In this document: one piece after another, positions 19,393 through 28,256 of the stretch
How positions within the stretch are numbered: position 1 is the stretch's first letter
How the letters are laid out: every line of letters starts with the position of its first letter
Assembly (NCBI GenBank): GCA_963696625.1
Contig: CAVOKZ010000033.1
Coordinates: 62,001-126,000 of the forward strand
Length of the DNA stretch: 64,000 nucleotides
Reading direction: 5' to 3'
DNA from: JAWVFN01 sp963696625
GTDB taxonomy: Bacteria > Actinomycetota > Thermoleophilia > Solirubrobacterales > 70-9
Position numbers and translations under genes: made by a program
Notes under the pieces: generated by a model
Told to the model about the DNA's origin: nothing
What the model saw: the letters and a program-made list of their open reading frames with translations, nothing else
Database searches by the model: none

Positions 19393-20616
19393 CTAGGGCT
19401 TCGGCGGGCTGTAGGGATCGAGCCCCATCGGCCCCGACCGCCAGTCGCCCGGCAGCGCCACCTCGACGTCGACCGTCTTCGAGGGCGGCACGTCCAAGCC
19501 CTTGGGCCGGGTGCTCTCGAGCACCGTGGCCAGGTAGCGCCCGCTGACCTTGTGCGGCGGCCACCACAGGTAGTCGGCCGAGACAACCCCCTCGCCCGCG
19601 CCACCGGTGACGTCGTCTCGCATCGACAACGTCTGCTCGCCGGTCAGCAGCTTGCCCCGCAGCACCGGGTGAAACGGCTTGACCTCGACCTCGGCCCCGG
19701 CGCCCGCCGCGATGTCCTCGGCCGCGGCGTCGGCGAGCTGGGTGCCGATCCCGCCCTGCTTGATCGGGAAGTCGGAGGCGTCGCCGGCCACGTAGACGTC
19801 GTCGGCGCCGACGGCGCGAGCGTGGTCGTCGATGGGTATGAACCCGCTCTCGTCGCTCGGCAGGCCTGAAATCGCGGGCCCGTCGAGGATCGGCAGGGCG
19901 ACGATCTCGCACGCCTCCAGCTTCCGGTCCTCGGGCGTAAGGACTATCCCGCCGTCCTCCTCGTGGGCGTATGAGCCGGGGATCACCTCGATCCCGCGCG
20001 CCTCGAGCAGCTCGCCCACCGCGTCGCTCGGAGTCTGCCCGAACACCACCAAGGGAGATTGCTCGGGAGTGATCACCGAGAGCTTCGCGTCGAGGCTCCG
20101 CTCGCGCGCGCGGCGCTCGGCCATCAGCGCCACCTCGTAGATCGGCAACGGCCAGCTCACCCCCGGCGGCACGATGAACGCGACCCGCCCCTCGAATCCC
20201 TCGGCGGCTCGATCGAGGATGGCGTCGATCTCGAGCGGCTCCGGGCCGGGGAAGGTCACGCCCGTCTCGTACGCCGCGCGAAAGCGCCCGCCGAGGCAGA
20301 CCACGAGCTTGTCGTAGGCGAGCTCCGAGCCGTCGGAGACCTCGACGGTGCGATCGGCAGGCCGCACGGACGCCAGCCCGCCGAGGATGAACCTCGCGCC
20401 GAGGTCCGAGCACAGCATCGCCAGGTCGTGGCGCTCGGCCGGCCGGCCCTCGAATGGTTCCTCGACCAGCAGCGGCTTGTAGAGAAACTCCGGTTCCGGG
20501 TCCAGGAGCGTCAGATCGACCCGGTCCGCGGCGAGGTCGGCGAGCGCGAGCAGCGCTTCGAGCCCGGCGATGCCGCCGCCGGCGATGAGGACCCGCTGCT
20601 TTTCTTGACCTGTCAT
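19393..20616 (-). CDS. NAD(P)/FAD-dependent oxidoreductase (NDH-2/SQR-like)
   Basis: A 407-residue two-dinucleotide-binding-domain flavoprotein. The N-terminal FAD site is VLIAGGGIAGLEALLALADL. LAYDKLVVCLGG is the ATG-like hinge, and AVGADDVYVAGDASDFPIKQGGIGTQLADAAAEDIA is the second FAD motif. It resembles type II NADH dehydrogenases and sulfide:quinone oxidoreductase relatives. The Cys pair needed for sulfide oxidation is not evident, so an NADH or quinone role is more likely than SQR. ATG at 20616, only 20 bp from the divergent ppk2 start; it converges with the universal stress gene. Confidence 0.8.
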   Translation of the reverse strand: MTGQEKQRVLIAGGGIAGLEALLALADLAADRVDLTLLDPEPEFLYKPLLVEEPFEGRPAERHDLAMLCSDLGARFILGGLASVRPADRTVEVSDGSELAYDKLVVCLGGRFRAAYETGVTFPGPEPLEIDAILDRAAEGFEGRVAFIVPPGVSWPLPIYEVALMAERRARERSLDAKLSVITPEQSPLVVFGQTPSDAVGELLEARGIEVIPGSYAHEEDGGIVLTPEDRKLEACEIVALPILDGPAISGLPSDESGFIPIDDHARAVGADDVYVAGDASDFPIKQGGIGTQLADAAAEDIAAGAGAEVEVKPFHPVLRGKLLTGEQTLSMRDDVTGGAGEGVVSADYLWWPPHKVSGRYLATVLESTRPKGLDVPPSKTVDVEVALPGDWRSGPMGLDPYSPPKP

Positions 20617-20636
20617 CAGTGCTCGGTGCGGAGTCT

Positions 20637-21503
20637 ATGATGCGCCCAGTGGGAGAGGCGACCGCGCCGCCGACCGGCGCTACCACCGAGAAGCTGCCGA
20701 GCGAGCTCTACGAGAAGGAGCTGCTGCGGTTGCAGACCGAGCTGGTGAAGATGGCGGACTGGGTCAAGCGCGAGGGCAAGCGCGTCGTCGTCATCTTCGA
20801 GGGGCGCGACGCCGCCGGCAAGGGCGGAGCGATCAAGCGCATCTCCGAGTTCATCAGCCCCAGGGTCTGCCGCGTCGTGGCGCTGCCGGCGCCGACCGAG
20901 CGCGAGAAGAGCGAGTGGTACTTCCAGCGCTACATCGCCCACCTGCCCGCGGCGGGAGAGATCGTGATCTTCGACCGCAGCTGGTACAACCGCGCCGGGG
21001 TCGAGCACGTGATGGGCTACTGCACCCCCGAGGAGTACCGGCGCTTTCTGCACCAGTGCCCGATCTTCGAGCGGATGCTGATCGACGACGGGATCATCCT
21101 GATCAAGTACTGGTTCTCGGTCTCCGACGAGGAGCAGGAAAAGCGCTTCAAGGCCCGCATCGACGACCCGTTGAAGCAGTGGAAGCTCTCGCCGATGGAC
21201 CTCGAGTCACAGCGGCGCTGGGTCGACTATTCGCGGGCCAAGGACGAGATGTTCGTGCACACCGACATCACCGAGGCGCCCTGGAACGTGGTCGAGTCCG
21301 AGATCAAGCGCAACGCCCGCATCAACTGCATCTCGCACCTGCTCTCCCAGATCCCGTGGGAGCACGAGGAGTGGAAGAAGGTGAAGATGCCGCCGCGCCA
21401 GTCAGACGACGGCTACGTGCGCCCCCCGATCGACTCGAACAACTACGTGCCCGACGCCGCCGGGGACCTGCTCGAGCGCAAGCGCAGCAAGTCCAAGAAG
21501 TAG
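20637..21503 (+). CDS. ppk2: Polyphosphate kinase 2
   Basis: A 288-residue PPK2 that transfers phosphate between polyphosphate and nucleoside di- or triphosphates. It has Walker A-like FEGRDAAGKGGAIKRI, Walker B-like IVIFDRSWYNRAGVEHVMGYC and the lid KYWFSVSDEEQEKRFKARIDDPLKQWKLSPMD, all hallmark PPK2 segments in the normal order and length. The start could be 20637 or the adjacent ATG at 20640. The divergent flavoprotein starts 20 bp away. A CHAD protein, a family linked to polyphosphate binding, is encoded at 28.4-29.4 kb. Confidence 0.93.
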   Translation: MMRPVGEATAPPTGATTEKLPSELYEKELLRLQTELVKMADWVKREGKRVVVIFEGRDAAGKGGAIKRISEFISPRVCRVVALPAPTEREKSEWYFQRYIAHLPAAGEIVIFDRSWYNRAGVEHVMGYCTPEEYRRFLHQCPIFERMLIDDGIILIKYWFSVSDEEQEKRFKARIDDPLKQWKLSPMDLESQRRWVDYSRAKDEMFVHTDITEAPWNVVESEIKRNARINCISHLLSQIPWEHEEWKKVKMPPRQSDDGYVRPPIDSNNYVPDAAGDLLERKRSKSKK

Positions 21504-21535
21504 AGCGCGGGTCCCACCTGGCAGGATCCTGCCTC

Positions 21536-22426
21536 GTGCCCGCGATCGAGACATCGCGCCTGAGCAAGTTCTACGGCGAGCACCGCGGCATCGAGGACGT
21601 CACGCTTGCGATCGAGGCGGGCGAGGTGTTCGGCTTCCTCGGCCCCAACGGCGCCGGCAAGACAACCACGATCCGGACGCTGCTCGGCCTGCTCCATCCC
21701 AGCGGCGGCAGCGCCAGCATCTTTGGGCTCGACAGCCGCCGCGACAGCGTCGAGATCCGCAAGCGGCTCGGCAACCTCCCGGGCGACTTCGGCTACGGCA
21801 AGGCGAGCACGGGCCGCGAGGCGATCGCGCTGCTCGCGCGGCTGCGCGGCGTCGCCGGGCTCGGCAGGGCCGAGGCGTTCGCCGAGCGCTTCCGCGCCGA
21901 TCTCGACCGGCCGCTCGGCCAGCTCTCACGGGGCAACCGCCAGAAGGTCGGGCTGATCACCGCGCTCTTTCACGAGCCCGACCTGCTGATCCTCGACGAG
22001 CCGACCGGCGGTCTCGACCCGCTGATGCAGGAGGAGTTCCTCGACGTGGTGCGCGAGGAACGCGCGCGGGGGGCGACCGTCTTCCTTTCCTCGCACGAGC
22101 TCGACGAGGTCGAGCGGGTTTGTGATCGGGTCGGAATCGTTCGCGACGGGCGGCTGATCGCCGTCGAACGCATCGCCGAGCTGCTCTCGAAGACTCCGCG
22201 GAGGGTGGCCGTCGAGTTCGCCGGCCCCGTCGACACCAAGGCGCTCGAGAGCGTGGCGGGGATCAGCGAGGTCGAGGCCGACGGCGCGAAGGCGACCTTC
22301 AAGCTGATCGGCGATCCCGACGCCGCGCTCAAGGCGATCGCCGCACACCCGGTCGCCGAGATCGAGATCTCCCACCCGACGCTCGAGGAGATCTTCCTCA
22401 CCTACTACGAGGCGGAGGGCGCATGA
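21536..22426 (+). CDS. ABC transporter ATP-binding protein (ABC-2 exporter type)
   Basis: A 296-residue ATPase from the GTG at 21536. It has Walker A GPNGAGKTTT, signature LSRGNRQKVG, Walker B LLILDEPTGGLDP and the switch His in FLSSHELDEVERV. A ~90-residue C-terminal extension is typical of drug/lipid exporter ATPases of the CcmA/NatA-like group. Its stop overlaps the permease start (ATGA), so the two are one operon. Substrate unknown. Confidence 0.93.
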   Translation: MPAIETSRLSKFYGEHRGIEDVTLAIEAGEVFGFLGPNGAGKTTTIRTLLGLLHPSGGSASIFGLDSRRDSVEIRKRLGNLPGDFGYGKASTGREAIALLARLRGVAGLGRAEAFAERFRADLDRPLGQLSRGNRQKVGLITALFHEPDLLILDEPTGGLDPLMQEEFLDVVREERARGATVFLSSHELDEVERVCDRVGIVRDGRLIAVERIAELLSKTPRRVAVEFAGPVDTKALESVAGISEVEADGAKATFKLIGDPDAALKAIAAHPVAEIEISHPTLEEIFLTYYEAEGA

Positions 22427-23202
22427 GCGCCCTGATCGAGACCCAGCTGCGCGAGCGCCGGCGCTCGCTGCTCTCCTGGGGGGTTCCGATCGGGCTCTTC
22501 TCGGCGTTCATCGTCGCCATCTACCCGTCGGTCGAGGACAGCCTCAAGAAGGTCATCGACCAATACCCCTCGGGTTTGAGGGAGGCATTCGGCATCACCG
22601 AGCTCGCCAACGTCGAGCAGTACCTGAGCGCCGAGATGCTGAGCCTGATCGTCCCGCTCGCGGTCGGCTATCTCGCGGTCCGCTCGCTCGCCAGCGGGCT
22701 CGCGGGGGCCGCCGAGAGCGGCCGCCTCGATGTCCTGCTCTCGGCGCCGGTTTCGCGGACACGCCTGGTCGCCTCCGCATTCGCCGCCGCGGCGATCGAG
22801 GTCGCCGCGGTGCTGGTGGTGGCGCTCGCCCTGGCGATGGCCGGCAGCGTCCTTTCGGGAGCCGGGCTCTCGTTCGGCTCGGCGCTCGCCGGCTACGGCA
22901 ACATCTGGCCGCTGGCGCTGCTCGCGGCGGGGCTCAGCGTCGTCGTCACCGGGTTCTCGCTGCACACGCCGGTGGTCACCGGCGCGACCGCCGGCGCCCT
23001 GGTCGCGATGTACGTGATTGACCTCGTCGGCCGCCTCGACCCCGGCCTCGACTGGGTCCGCTACGCGTCGGTCTTCCGCTACTACGGCACCGCGATCGAG
23101 GACGGGATCGATCCCGTCTCCTTCATCGGCGTCACCGCGGCCGGCCTCGTGCTTGCCTGGGCCGGGTCGCTGCTGTTCGAGCGGCGCGACATCGCGGTCT
23201 AG
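22423..23202 (+). CDS. ABC-2 type permease
   Basis: A 259-residue membrane subunit with about six hydrophobic segments: WGVPIGLFSAFIVAIY, LIVPLAVGYLAVRSLA, VAAVLVVALALAMAGSV, LALLAAGLSVVVTGFS, GALVAMYVIDLVG and a final LVLAWAGSLLFERRDI. The motif GLAGAAESGRLDVLLSAPVSRTRLVAS is the EAA-like/coupling-region pattern seen in ABC-2 permeases (E-x-G-x-L-x-x-L-L-x-x-P-x-S-R). Starts at the ATGA overlap with the ATPase. Confidence 0.9.
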   Translation: MSALIETQLRERRRSLLSWGVPIGLFSAFIVAIYPSVEDSLKKVIDQYPSGLREAFGITELANVEQYLSAEMLSLIVPLAVGYLAVRSLASGLAGAAESGRLDVLLSAPVSRTRLVASAFAAAAIEVAAVLVVALALAMAGSVLSGAGLSFGSALAGYGNIWPLALLAAGLSVVVTGFSLHTPVVTGATAGALVAMYVIDLVGRLDPGLDWVRYASVFRYYGTAIEDGIDPVSFIGVTAAGLVLAWAGSLLFERRDIAV

Positions 23203-23208
23203 TAGCGA

Positions 23209-24312
23209 TCAGCGGCCGGTGTCCGGCACCTGCTGGGTGATGCAGTGGATGTTTCCGCCCCCGAGCAGGATCTCGCGCGAGGGCACGCCGACGATCTCGC
23301 GATCTGCGAAGCAGTCGCGGAGGATCTGCGCCGCTTCGTCGTCGCAGCGGTCGTCGAGAAGCGGCATCACGATGCGGCTGGTGGCGGCGTAGAAGTTGAC
23401 GTAGGTCGCGGCCAGGCGGTCGCCGGCGCGGCGCGGGATCGTGCCCTCGGCTGCCTCGACCCCCGCGGCCTCCTCCTCGGTGATCGCCAGCGGGCCCGGC
23501 GAGGGGATCTTGACCACCTCGAGCGAGCGCCCGCGGGCGTCGGTCGCCGCCTCGAGGCGCGCGAGGGCATCGGCGGAGATCGCGTGCTGCGGATCGCCCT
23601 CGTCGCCGCTCCAGGTGAGCAGCACGACTCCCGGCCTCACGAAGCAGGCGAGGTCGTCGATGTGGCCGTCGGTCTCGTCGTTGTAGACACCCTCGCCGAG
23701 CCAGATCACCTTCTCGGCTCCGAGGTAGGCGAGCAGCGCCCGCTCGATCTGCTCGCGTGAGAGGTCCGGGTTGCGGTTCGGGTTGAGCAGGACCGACTCG
23801 GTGGTGAGCACGGTCCCCTCCCCGTCGACGTGGATCGCGCCGCCCTCGAGCACGATCGGCGCCTCGTAGCGGCCGGCGCCCTCGGCCTCGAGCACCGCGG
23901 CCGCGGCCGCGTCGTCGCGGTCCCACGGGGCATAGAGGCCTCCGTTCAGCCCGCCCCACGCGTTGAAGCGCCAGTCGACGCCTCGAAGCTCGCTGCCGTC
24001 GTCGATCACGAAGGTCGGCCCGATGTCGCGCATCCAGGCGTCGTCGGTGGCGAGCTCGACAACGCGAATGTCAGGCGAAAGCATCGAGCGGGCGCGCTCG
24101 AGCTGGGCGGGAGAGGCGGTCACGGTCACCGGGTCGCTCGGGTGGATCGCCTCGGCGACCGCGGCGAAGGCTTCCTGCGCCGGGACCGCGTTCTCTCGCC
24201 AGTTGTCGGGCCGCTCGGGCCAGGCCATCCAGCAGCCGCTGTGGGGCTCGAACTCGCCCGGCATCCGGAAGCCGTCCGCGGCCGGAGTCGAGTCGAGCGT
24301 CGCGCTGGCCAT
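23209..24312 (-). CDS. aguA: Agmatine deiminase
   Basis: A 367-residue guanidino-modifying enzyme of the peptidyl-arginine deiminase superfamily, converting agmatine to N-carbamoylputrescine and ammonia. It has FEPHSGCWMAWPERPDNW at the N-terminus, DDAWMRDIGPTFV, FNAWGG, EGGAIHVDGEGT, NDETDGHIDDLACF with the catalytic His/Asp, and the active-site Cys in LLGGGNIHCITQQVP at the C-terminus. ATG at 24312. It is divergent from aguB with only 26 bp between start codons, so each gene's promoter must overlap the other's 5' end. Confidence 0.93.
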   Translation of the reverse strand: MASATLDSTPAADGFRMPGEFEPHSGCWMAWPERPDNWRENAVPAQEAFAAVAEAIHPSDPVTVTASPAQLERARSMLSPDIRVVELATDDAWMRDIGPTFVIDDGSELRGVDWRFNAWGGLNGGLYAPWDRDDAAAAAVLEAEGAGRYEAPIVLEGGAIHVDGEGTVLTTESVLLNPNRNPDLSREQIERALLAYLGAEKVIWLGEGVYNDETDGHIDDLACFVRPGVVLLTWSGDEGDPQHAISADALARLEAATDARGRSLEVVKIPSPGPLAITEEEAAGVEAAEGTIPRRAGDRLAATYVNFYAATSRIVMPLLDDRCDDEAAQILRDCFADREIVGVPSREILLGGGNIHCITQQVPDTGR

Positions 24313-24338
24313 CTCGCGCCAAGTTACTCTGAGAACCG

Positions 24339-25298
24339 ATGGAGGAGATCGAGCTGATCGCCGCGACCGAGCCGCCGGACTCGCCGGCGCGGACCCGGGA
24401 GCCCGAGCGCGAGCCGTTCCGGATCGCGGCGCTCCAGCACCGCTGGCACTCCGGCCCGGCCGAGCAGCGGGCGGCACTCGAGGACGGCATCGGGATCGCC
24501 GCCGCCGAGGGCGCCCGGCTCGTCTGCCTCCAGGAGCTGACCCTGAGCCCCTACTTCGCCGTCTCCGAGGACGGCCCCCAGGCGGCCGGCGCCGAGCCCG
24601 AGGAACTACCGGGCGGCCCGACCTTCGAGTTCGCCTCCACCGCCGCCGCCAAGCACGGAATCCACGTCCACGCCTCGCTCTACGAACGCGCCGACTCAGA
24701 CGACGGGCTCGGCTTCAACACCGCGATCGTCGTCTCCCCCGAGGGCGAGCTCGTGGCGAAGACGCGCAAGCTCCACATCCCGGTCACCGCCGGCTACCAC
24801 GAGGACAAGTACTTCCGCCCCGGGCCGGCGGGCGGCGACGCCTTCCCTCTCGTCGCCCTCGGCGAGGCCAAGCTCGGCCTCCCCACCTGCTGGGACCAGT
24901 GGTTCCCCGAGGTCGCCCGCGCCTACAGCCTCGAGGGCGCCGACGTGATCGTCTACCCCACCGCGATCGGCTCCGAGCCCGACCACCCAGACTTCGACAC
25001 CGAGCCGCTCTGGCAGCAGGTGATCGTCGCCAACGGGATCGCCAACGGCGTCTTCATGGTCGCCGTCAACCGCATCGGCGACGAGGGCAAGCTGACCTTC
25101 TACGGCTCCTCGTTCATCTCAGACCCCTACGGCCGCGTCCTCGCCCAGGCGCCGCGCGACAAGCCCGCCGTGATCGTCGCCGACCTCGACCTCGACCAGC
25201 GCAAGGACTGGCTCGAGCTCTTCCCGTTTCTCGAGACCCGGCGGCCGGACGCCTATCAGGGCCTCACCACGCCGAGGAGCACCAAAACCGAGCGTTAG
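24339..25298 (+). CDS. aguB: N-carbamoylputrescine amidase
   Basis: A 319-residue nitrilase-superfamily amidase. The Glu-Lys-Cys triad lies in VCLQELTLSPYF (Glu), AKTRKLHIP (Lys) and LGLPTCWDQWFPE (Cys). The phrase CWDQWFPEVARAYSLEGADVI is typical of AguB. It hydrolyses N-carbamoylputrescine to putrescine, completing the route begun by aguA next door. The N-terminus carries ~25 extra residues (MEEIELIAATEPPDSPARTRE) before the usual RIAALQ start, which may be dispensable. Confidence 0.92.
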   Translation: MEEIELIAATEPPDSPARTREPEREPFRIAALQHRWHSGPAEQRAALEDGIGIAAAEGARLVCLQELTLSPYFAVSEDGPQAAGAEPEELPGGPTFEFASTAAAKHGIHVHASLYERADSDDGLGFNTAIVVSPEGELVAKTRKLHIPVTAGYHEDKYFRPGPAGGDAFPLVALGEAKLGLPTCWDQWFPEVARAYSLEGADVIVYPTAIGSEPDHPDFDTEPLWQQVIVANGIANGVFMVAVNRIGDEGKLTFYGSSFISDPYGRVLAQAPRDKPAVIVADLDLDQRKDWLELFPFLETRRPDAYQGLTTPRSTKTER

Positions 25299-25386
25299 CG
25301 CTGACGCTCTCGACACAGATCTCTGACTCGAAGCGGGCGATTCCTGCGCGATTTCTCATCTCCCACGCACGACCTAAGCCGACCCC

Positions 25387-25477
25387 ACTCAACGGGTCTG
25401 ACCCCTTGAGTTGGGCTGGCTCAGATGGTGTGCCGAATTGGCGAAGTCGTCACAACTATTAAGGGGTCTGACCCCTT
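25387..25477. repeat. Two GGGGTCTGACCCC-type palindromes
   Basis: ACTCAACGGGTC-T-GACCCCTTGAGT at 25387-25411 has 12-bp arms with one mispair. AAGGGGTC-T-GACCCCTT at 25461-25477 is perfect. They lie in the 196-bp gap between aguB and a small convergent membrane-protein gene, where they could act as transcription terminators. Nothing else is recognised in this gap. Confidence 0.75.
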
Positions 25478-25494
25478 TCGGTTCGAGGTAGCCG

Positions 25495-25740
25495 CTACTC
25501 GCCGCCCGAGGGAGCGCGGGTGCCCGGGGCGTAGATCGGGCCCCCGCCGGTCTCGGGGGTGTCGTGGGTCGCGACCAGGGCCAGGGGGGCGATCAGGGTC
25601 GCGAGGAAGATCATCGCGATGCCGATGCCGACAAGGAGACGGCTGCTGGAGAGGTGGCCGAAGATCGCCACGCCGAAGCCCATCACCATCAGCGACAGGT
25701 AGGGCGTGATCGTCGTCGGGAAGATGTCGGCGAGCGGCAT
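25495..25740 (-). CDS. Small two-helix membrane protein
   Basis: 81 residues with two hydrophobic segments (ISLMVMGFGVAIFG-like at ~13-28 and LLVGIGIAMIFLATLIAPLAL at ~35-55). A Pro/Gly-rich tail follows (DTPETGGGPIYAPGTRAPSGGE). The composition and length resemble cytochrome-oxidase accessory or subunit IV-like small membrane proteins of actinobacteria, but no family is recognised with confidence. The ATG at 25740 lies 33 bp from hairpin element copy 1. Confidence 0.6.
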   Translation of the reverse strand: MPLADIFPTTITPYLSLMVMGFGVAIFGHLSSSRLLVGIGIAMIFLATLIAPLALVATHDTPETGGGPIYAPGTRAPSGGE

Positions 25741-25772
25741 GGGCAGGGCGGGGCATTATCGGGCAAGGCGCG

Positions 25773-25931
25773 GTGCGCCGTCCAGAAACGTCGTGCCTGA
25801 AACGGCGAGACCCAGGCGCCGCCAGGCAAGGACGCAGGGAGCCGGAATAGCAGCGCTTCCGAAGACTGAGGACGCCGCATGGCGGTGACCTGGGGCCGCC
25901 GTTTCGGGTGCGACGTTTCGGGACGGTGCAC
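25773..25931 (+). repeat. Long-hairpin repeat element, copy 1
   Basis: A 159-bp element ending in imperfect inverted repeats of ~45 bp (outer GTGCGCCGTCC / GGACGGTGCAC; inner GAAACGGCG / CGCCGTTTC). The internal core, GGCAAGGACGCAGGGAGCCGG, differs from copy 2 only around its edges. It shares extensive identity, in the same orientation, with 28256-28417. It sits between the small membrane-protein gene and the MoxR gene, 16 bp before the MoxR start. It may be a non-autonomous mobile element or a structured RNA. Confidence 0.8.
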
Positions 25932-25946
25932 AGGGAAGCACCGCGT

Positions 25947-26891
25947 ATGATCGTCAGTCCTATGGCGCAACCCAATGAGCCGACCTCGGTATCCGAGGTA
26001 CGGGACGGCCTCAAGGACGCCGGCTACCTCGCCGGCGAATCGGCGGCGCTTGTCTCCTACCTCGCCCAGCGGCTCGGCAAGCCGATCCTGGTCGAGGGGC
26101 CCGCGGGCGTCGGCAAGACCGAGCTCGCGAAGGCGCTCTCGCGCCACACCGGCCGCGAGCTGGTGCGCCTCCAGTGCTATGAGGGGCTCGACGAGGCCAA
26201 AGCGCTGTATGAGTGGAACTACCGCAAGCAGCTGCTGCGGATCCAGTCGGAGGCGACGAGCAACAAGGAGGAGTCCTGGGAGTCGGCGCGCGACGACATC
26301 TTCGACGAGGAGTTCCTGCTGACGCGGCCGCTGCTCGAGGCGATCTCCGCCGAAGACCCGGTGGTGCTGCTGATCGACGAGATCGACAAGACCGACCAGG
26401 AGTTCGAGGCGATGCTGCTCGAGGTCCTCTCCGACTTCCAGATCTCGATTCCCGAGCTCGGGCGGATCGAGGCGAAGACGATGCCGCTGGTGCTGCTGAC
26501 CTCGAACAACTCGCGCGAGCTGACCGAGGCGCTCAAGCGACGCTGCCTCTATCTCTGGCTCGACTACCCCGACGTCGAGCGCGAGCTCGAGATCGTCCAC
26601 CTGCACGCGCCGGAGCTCGACCAGGGCCTGGCGCGGCGGCTGGTCGAGGTCGTCCACATGGTCCGCGGGCTCGACCTGAAGAAGCCGCCGTCGATCGCCG
26701 AGTCGATCGACTGGGCCCGGGCGCTGCTGCTGATCGGCGCCGACGACATCGACCGCGAGACCTTCTCCTCGACGATGAGCATCATCGTCAAGCACCGCAC
26801 CGACATCGACCTCGTCGCCGAGCGCGTCGCGGTCAAGCTCTCCGACGGCAGCACCCCGGGCGAGAAGCTGACGCCCCCGGCCTCGGGCTAG
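25947..26891 (+). CDS. MoxR-family AAA+ ATPase
   Basis: A 314-residue AAA+ ATPase of the MoxR group (CoxD-like). It has Walker A GPAGVGKTELAKAL (~51-64), Walker B VVLLIDEIDKTDQEF, sensor 1 LLTSNNSREL and arginine finger in ALKRRCLYLWLDYP. These chaperone-like ATPases act with VWA-domain partners to insert metals or remodel enzymes. I chose the ATG at 25947 (GGGAAG 8 nt upstream) over the ATG at 25962. It abuts the VWA gene with no gap, making a classic MoxR-VWA pair. Both genes lie between the two hairpin elements. Confidence 0.92.
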   Translation: MIVSPMAQPNEPTSVSEVRDGLKDAGYLAGESAALVSYLAQRLGKPILVEGPAGVGKTELAKALSRHTGRELVRLQCYEGLDEAKALYEWNYRKQLLRIQSEATSNKEESWESARDDIFDEEFLLTRPLLEAISAEDPVVLLIDEIDKTDQEFEAMLLEVLSDFQISIPELGRIEAKTMPLVLLTSNNSRELTEALKRRCLYLWLDYPDVERELEIVHLHAPELDQGLARRLVEVVHMVRGLDLKKPPSIAESIDWARALLLIGADDIDRETFSSTMSIIVKHRTDIDLVAERVAVKLSDGSTPGEKLTPPASG

Positions 26892-28256
26892 ATGACTGAT
26901 TCCACCGCCGCGCGGCTGCTCGACTTCTTCGAGGAGCTGCGCCACGAGGGAGTCGCGGTCGGGACCTCGGAGGCCCTCGACGCGTTCGCCGCGCTCGAGC
27001 AGGTCCCCTGGACCGAGCCCGACGACTTCCGCGAAACCCTGGCGGCGACCGTCGCCAAGTCCCAGGAGGACCGGCGCGTGTTCGAGCTGCTCTTCGACCG
27101 CCACTTCTTCCGCGCCGCCGAGGCCGAGGCGCTGGCGCGCGAGATGGAGGAGGGCGCCTTCGAGCTCGACGGCGAGATCGACGTCGAGAGCCTGCGCGAG
27201 GCAATCCGCCAGGCGATCGGTGAGGGCTCCGACGGCGAGATGCGCGACCTCGCGCGGCTCGCGATCGCGGCCTTCGGGCGCCGCGGGGAGCGCTCGGGCG
27301 TGATCGGCGTCGACGTCCAGCGCATCCGCCGCGCGCTGGGGCTCCAGGCCCAGGGCCGCGGAAGCGACGGCGACGACGGCGAGGCGGTCACGCTGGACCG
27401 CGAGAGCCTGCGCCAGTTCGAGCGCCACCTGCGCCGCGAGCTCGAGCGGGGGCTGATCGAGCGCACCGGCAAGCTGCCCCCCTCCCGCCCGCTCGCCGAG
27501 CTCGACCGGGCGCTGCCGACCAGCCCGTCCCAGGATCTCGCCCAGGTCCACCGCGCCGTCGCCCAACTCAAGAAGCGGATCGCGACCCTCGGCCACGAGC
27601 AGCGCGGCCGGCCCCGCAGCCAGGCCGTCGACGTGCGGCGCACGATGCGCGCCTCGCTCGAGACCGGCGGCGTGCCGCTGCGGCTCAAGTACCGGCCCAA
27701 GCGCCCGCGGCGCCCGGAGATCTACGTGCTCTGCGACGTCTCGACTTCGGTCTCGAGCGCCAGCGTCTTCTTCCTCTCGGTCCTGCACGCGCTCCACGAC
27801 AGCTTCCGCAAGCTGCGCAGCTTCGTCTTCATCGAGCGCATCTCCGAGGTGACCGAGATCTTCGAGCACGAGCGCGACTTCCGTGCGATCTCCGAGCGCG
27901 TGTCGTCGGAGGGCGGGGTCGCGGACGTGAGCGGCTACACCGACTACGGCCGGGTCTGGCTCGAGTTCTTGGAGGAGATCGCCGAGGAGCTCGGCCCGCG
28001 ATCGACCGTGATCGTGCTCGGCGACGCCCGCACCAACGGCCGCGAGCCTCACGCCGAGGTCTTCGGGCGGATCTCCGAGCGCGCCGGCCGCACCTTCTGG
28101 CTCAACCCCGAGCCCAGGCTCTACTGGAACTACGGCGACTCGGTGATGCAGGCCTACGAGCCGTTCACCGACGGCTCGTTCGAGTGCTGGACGACGAAGC
28201 ACCTCGAGAACTTTGTCAACGTGGTGGCCGGCGGCGCCGTCGCCGTCGACGGCTAG
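26892..28256 (+). CDS. VWA domain-containing protein (CoxE-like)
   Basis: A 454-residue protein with a variable helical N-terminal half (~250 residues, charged, EELRHEGVAVGTSEALDAF). The C-terminal von Willebrand A domain's MIDAS begins DVSTSVSS (~281) and continues with DVSGYTDYGRVWLEF and VIVLGDARTN. This is the CoxE/YehP-type partner of MoxR ATPases. Its start directly follows the MoxR stop, so they are translated together. The TAG stop at 28254-28256 overlaps the first base of hairpin element copy 2. The client enzyme is not apparent in the window. Confidence 0.9.
   Translation: MTDSTAARLLDFFEELRHEGVAVGTSEALDAFAALEQVPWTEPDDFRETLAATVAKSQEDRRVFELLFDRHFFRAAEAEALAREMEEGAFELDGEIDVESLREAIRQAIGEGSDGEMRDLARLAIAAFGRRGERSGVIGVDVQRIRRALGLQAQGRGSDGDDGEAVTLDRESLRQFERHLRRELERGLIERTGKLPPSRPLAELDRALPTSPSQDLAQVHRAVAQLKKRIATLGHEQRGRPRSQAVDVRRTMRASLETGGVPLRLKYRPKRPRRPEIYVLCDVSTSVSSASVFFLSVLHALHDSFRKLRSFVFIERISEVTEIFEHERDFRAISERVSSEGGVADVSGYTDYGRVWLEFLEEIAEELGPRSTVIVLGDARTNGREPHAEVFGRISERAGRTFWLNPEPRLYWNYGDSVMQAYEPFTDGSFECWTTKHLENFVNVVAGGAVAVDG

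Noticed and set aside
19393..20616. Sulfide:quinone oxidoreductase as the name for the FAD oxidoreductase
   Set aside because: The cysteines required for sulfide oxidation are not at the expected places, so only a general NDH-2/SQR-like call is justified.
25800..25860. Resemblance of the hairpin-element core (GGCAAGGACGCAGGGAGCCGG) to the c-di-GMP-I riboswitch boxes GGCAA, GGACGCA and AGCCGG
   Set aside because: The boxes are adjacent instead of being separated by the P2 and P3 stems, and the element closes with a ~45-bp stem that the riboswitch does not have.
25689..28202. An 837-codon open frame antisense to the MoxR-VWA genes
   Set aside because: It mirrors the coding strand of two well-recognised genes, has the Leu/Arg/Asp/Gly-rich composition of antisense reading in GC-rich DNA, and shows no domain.
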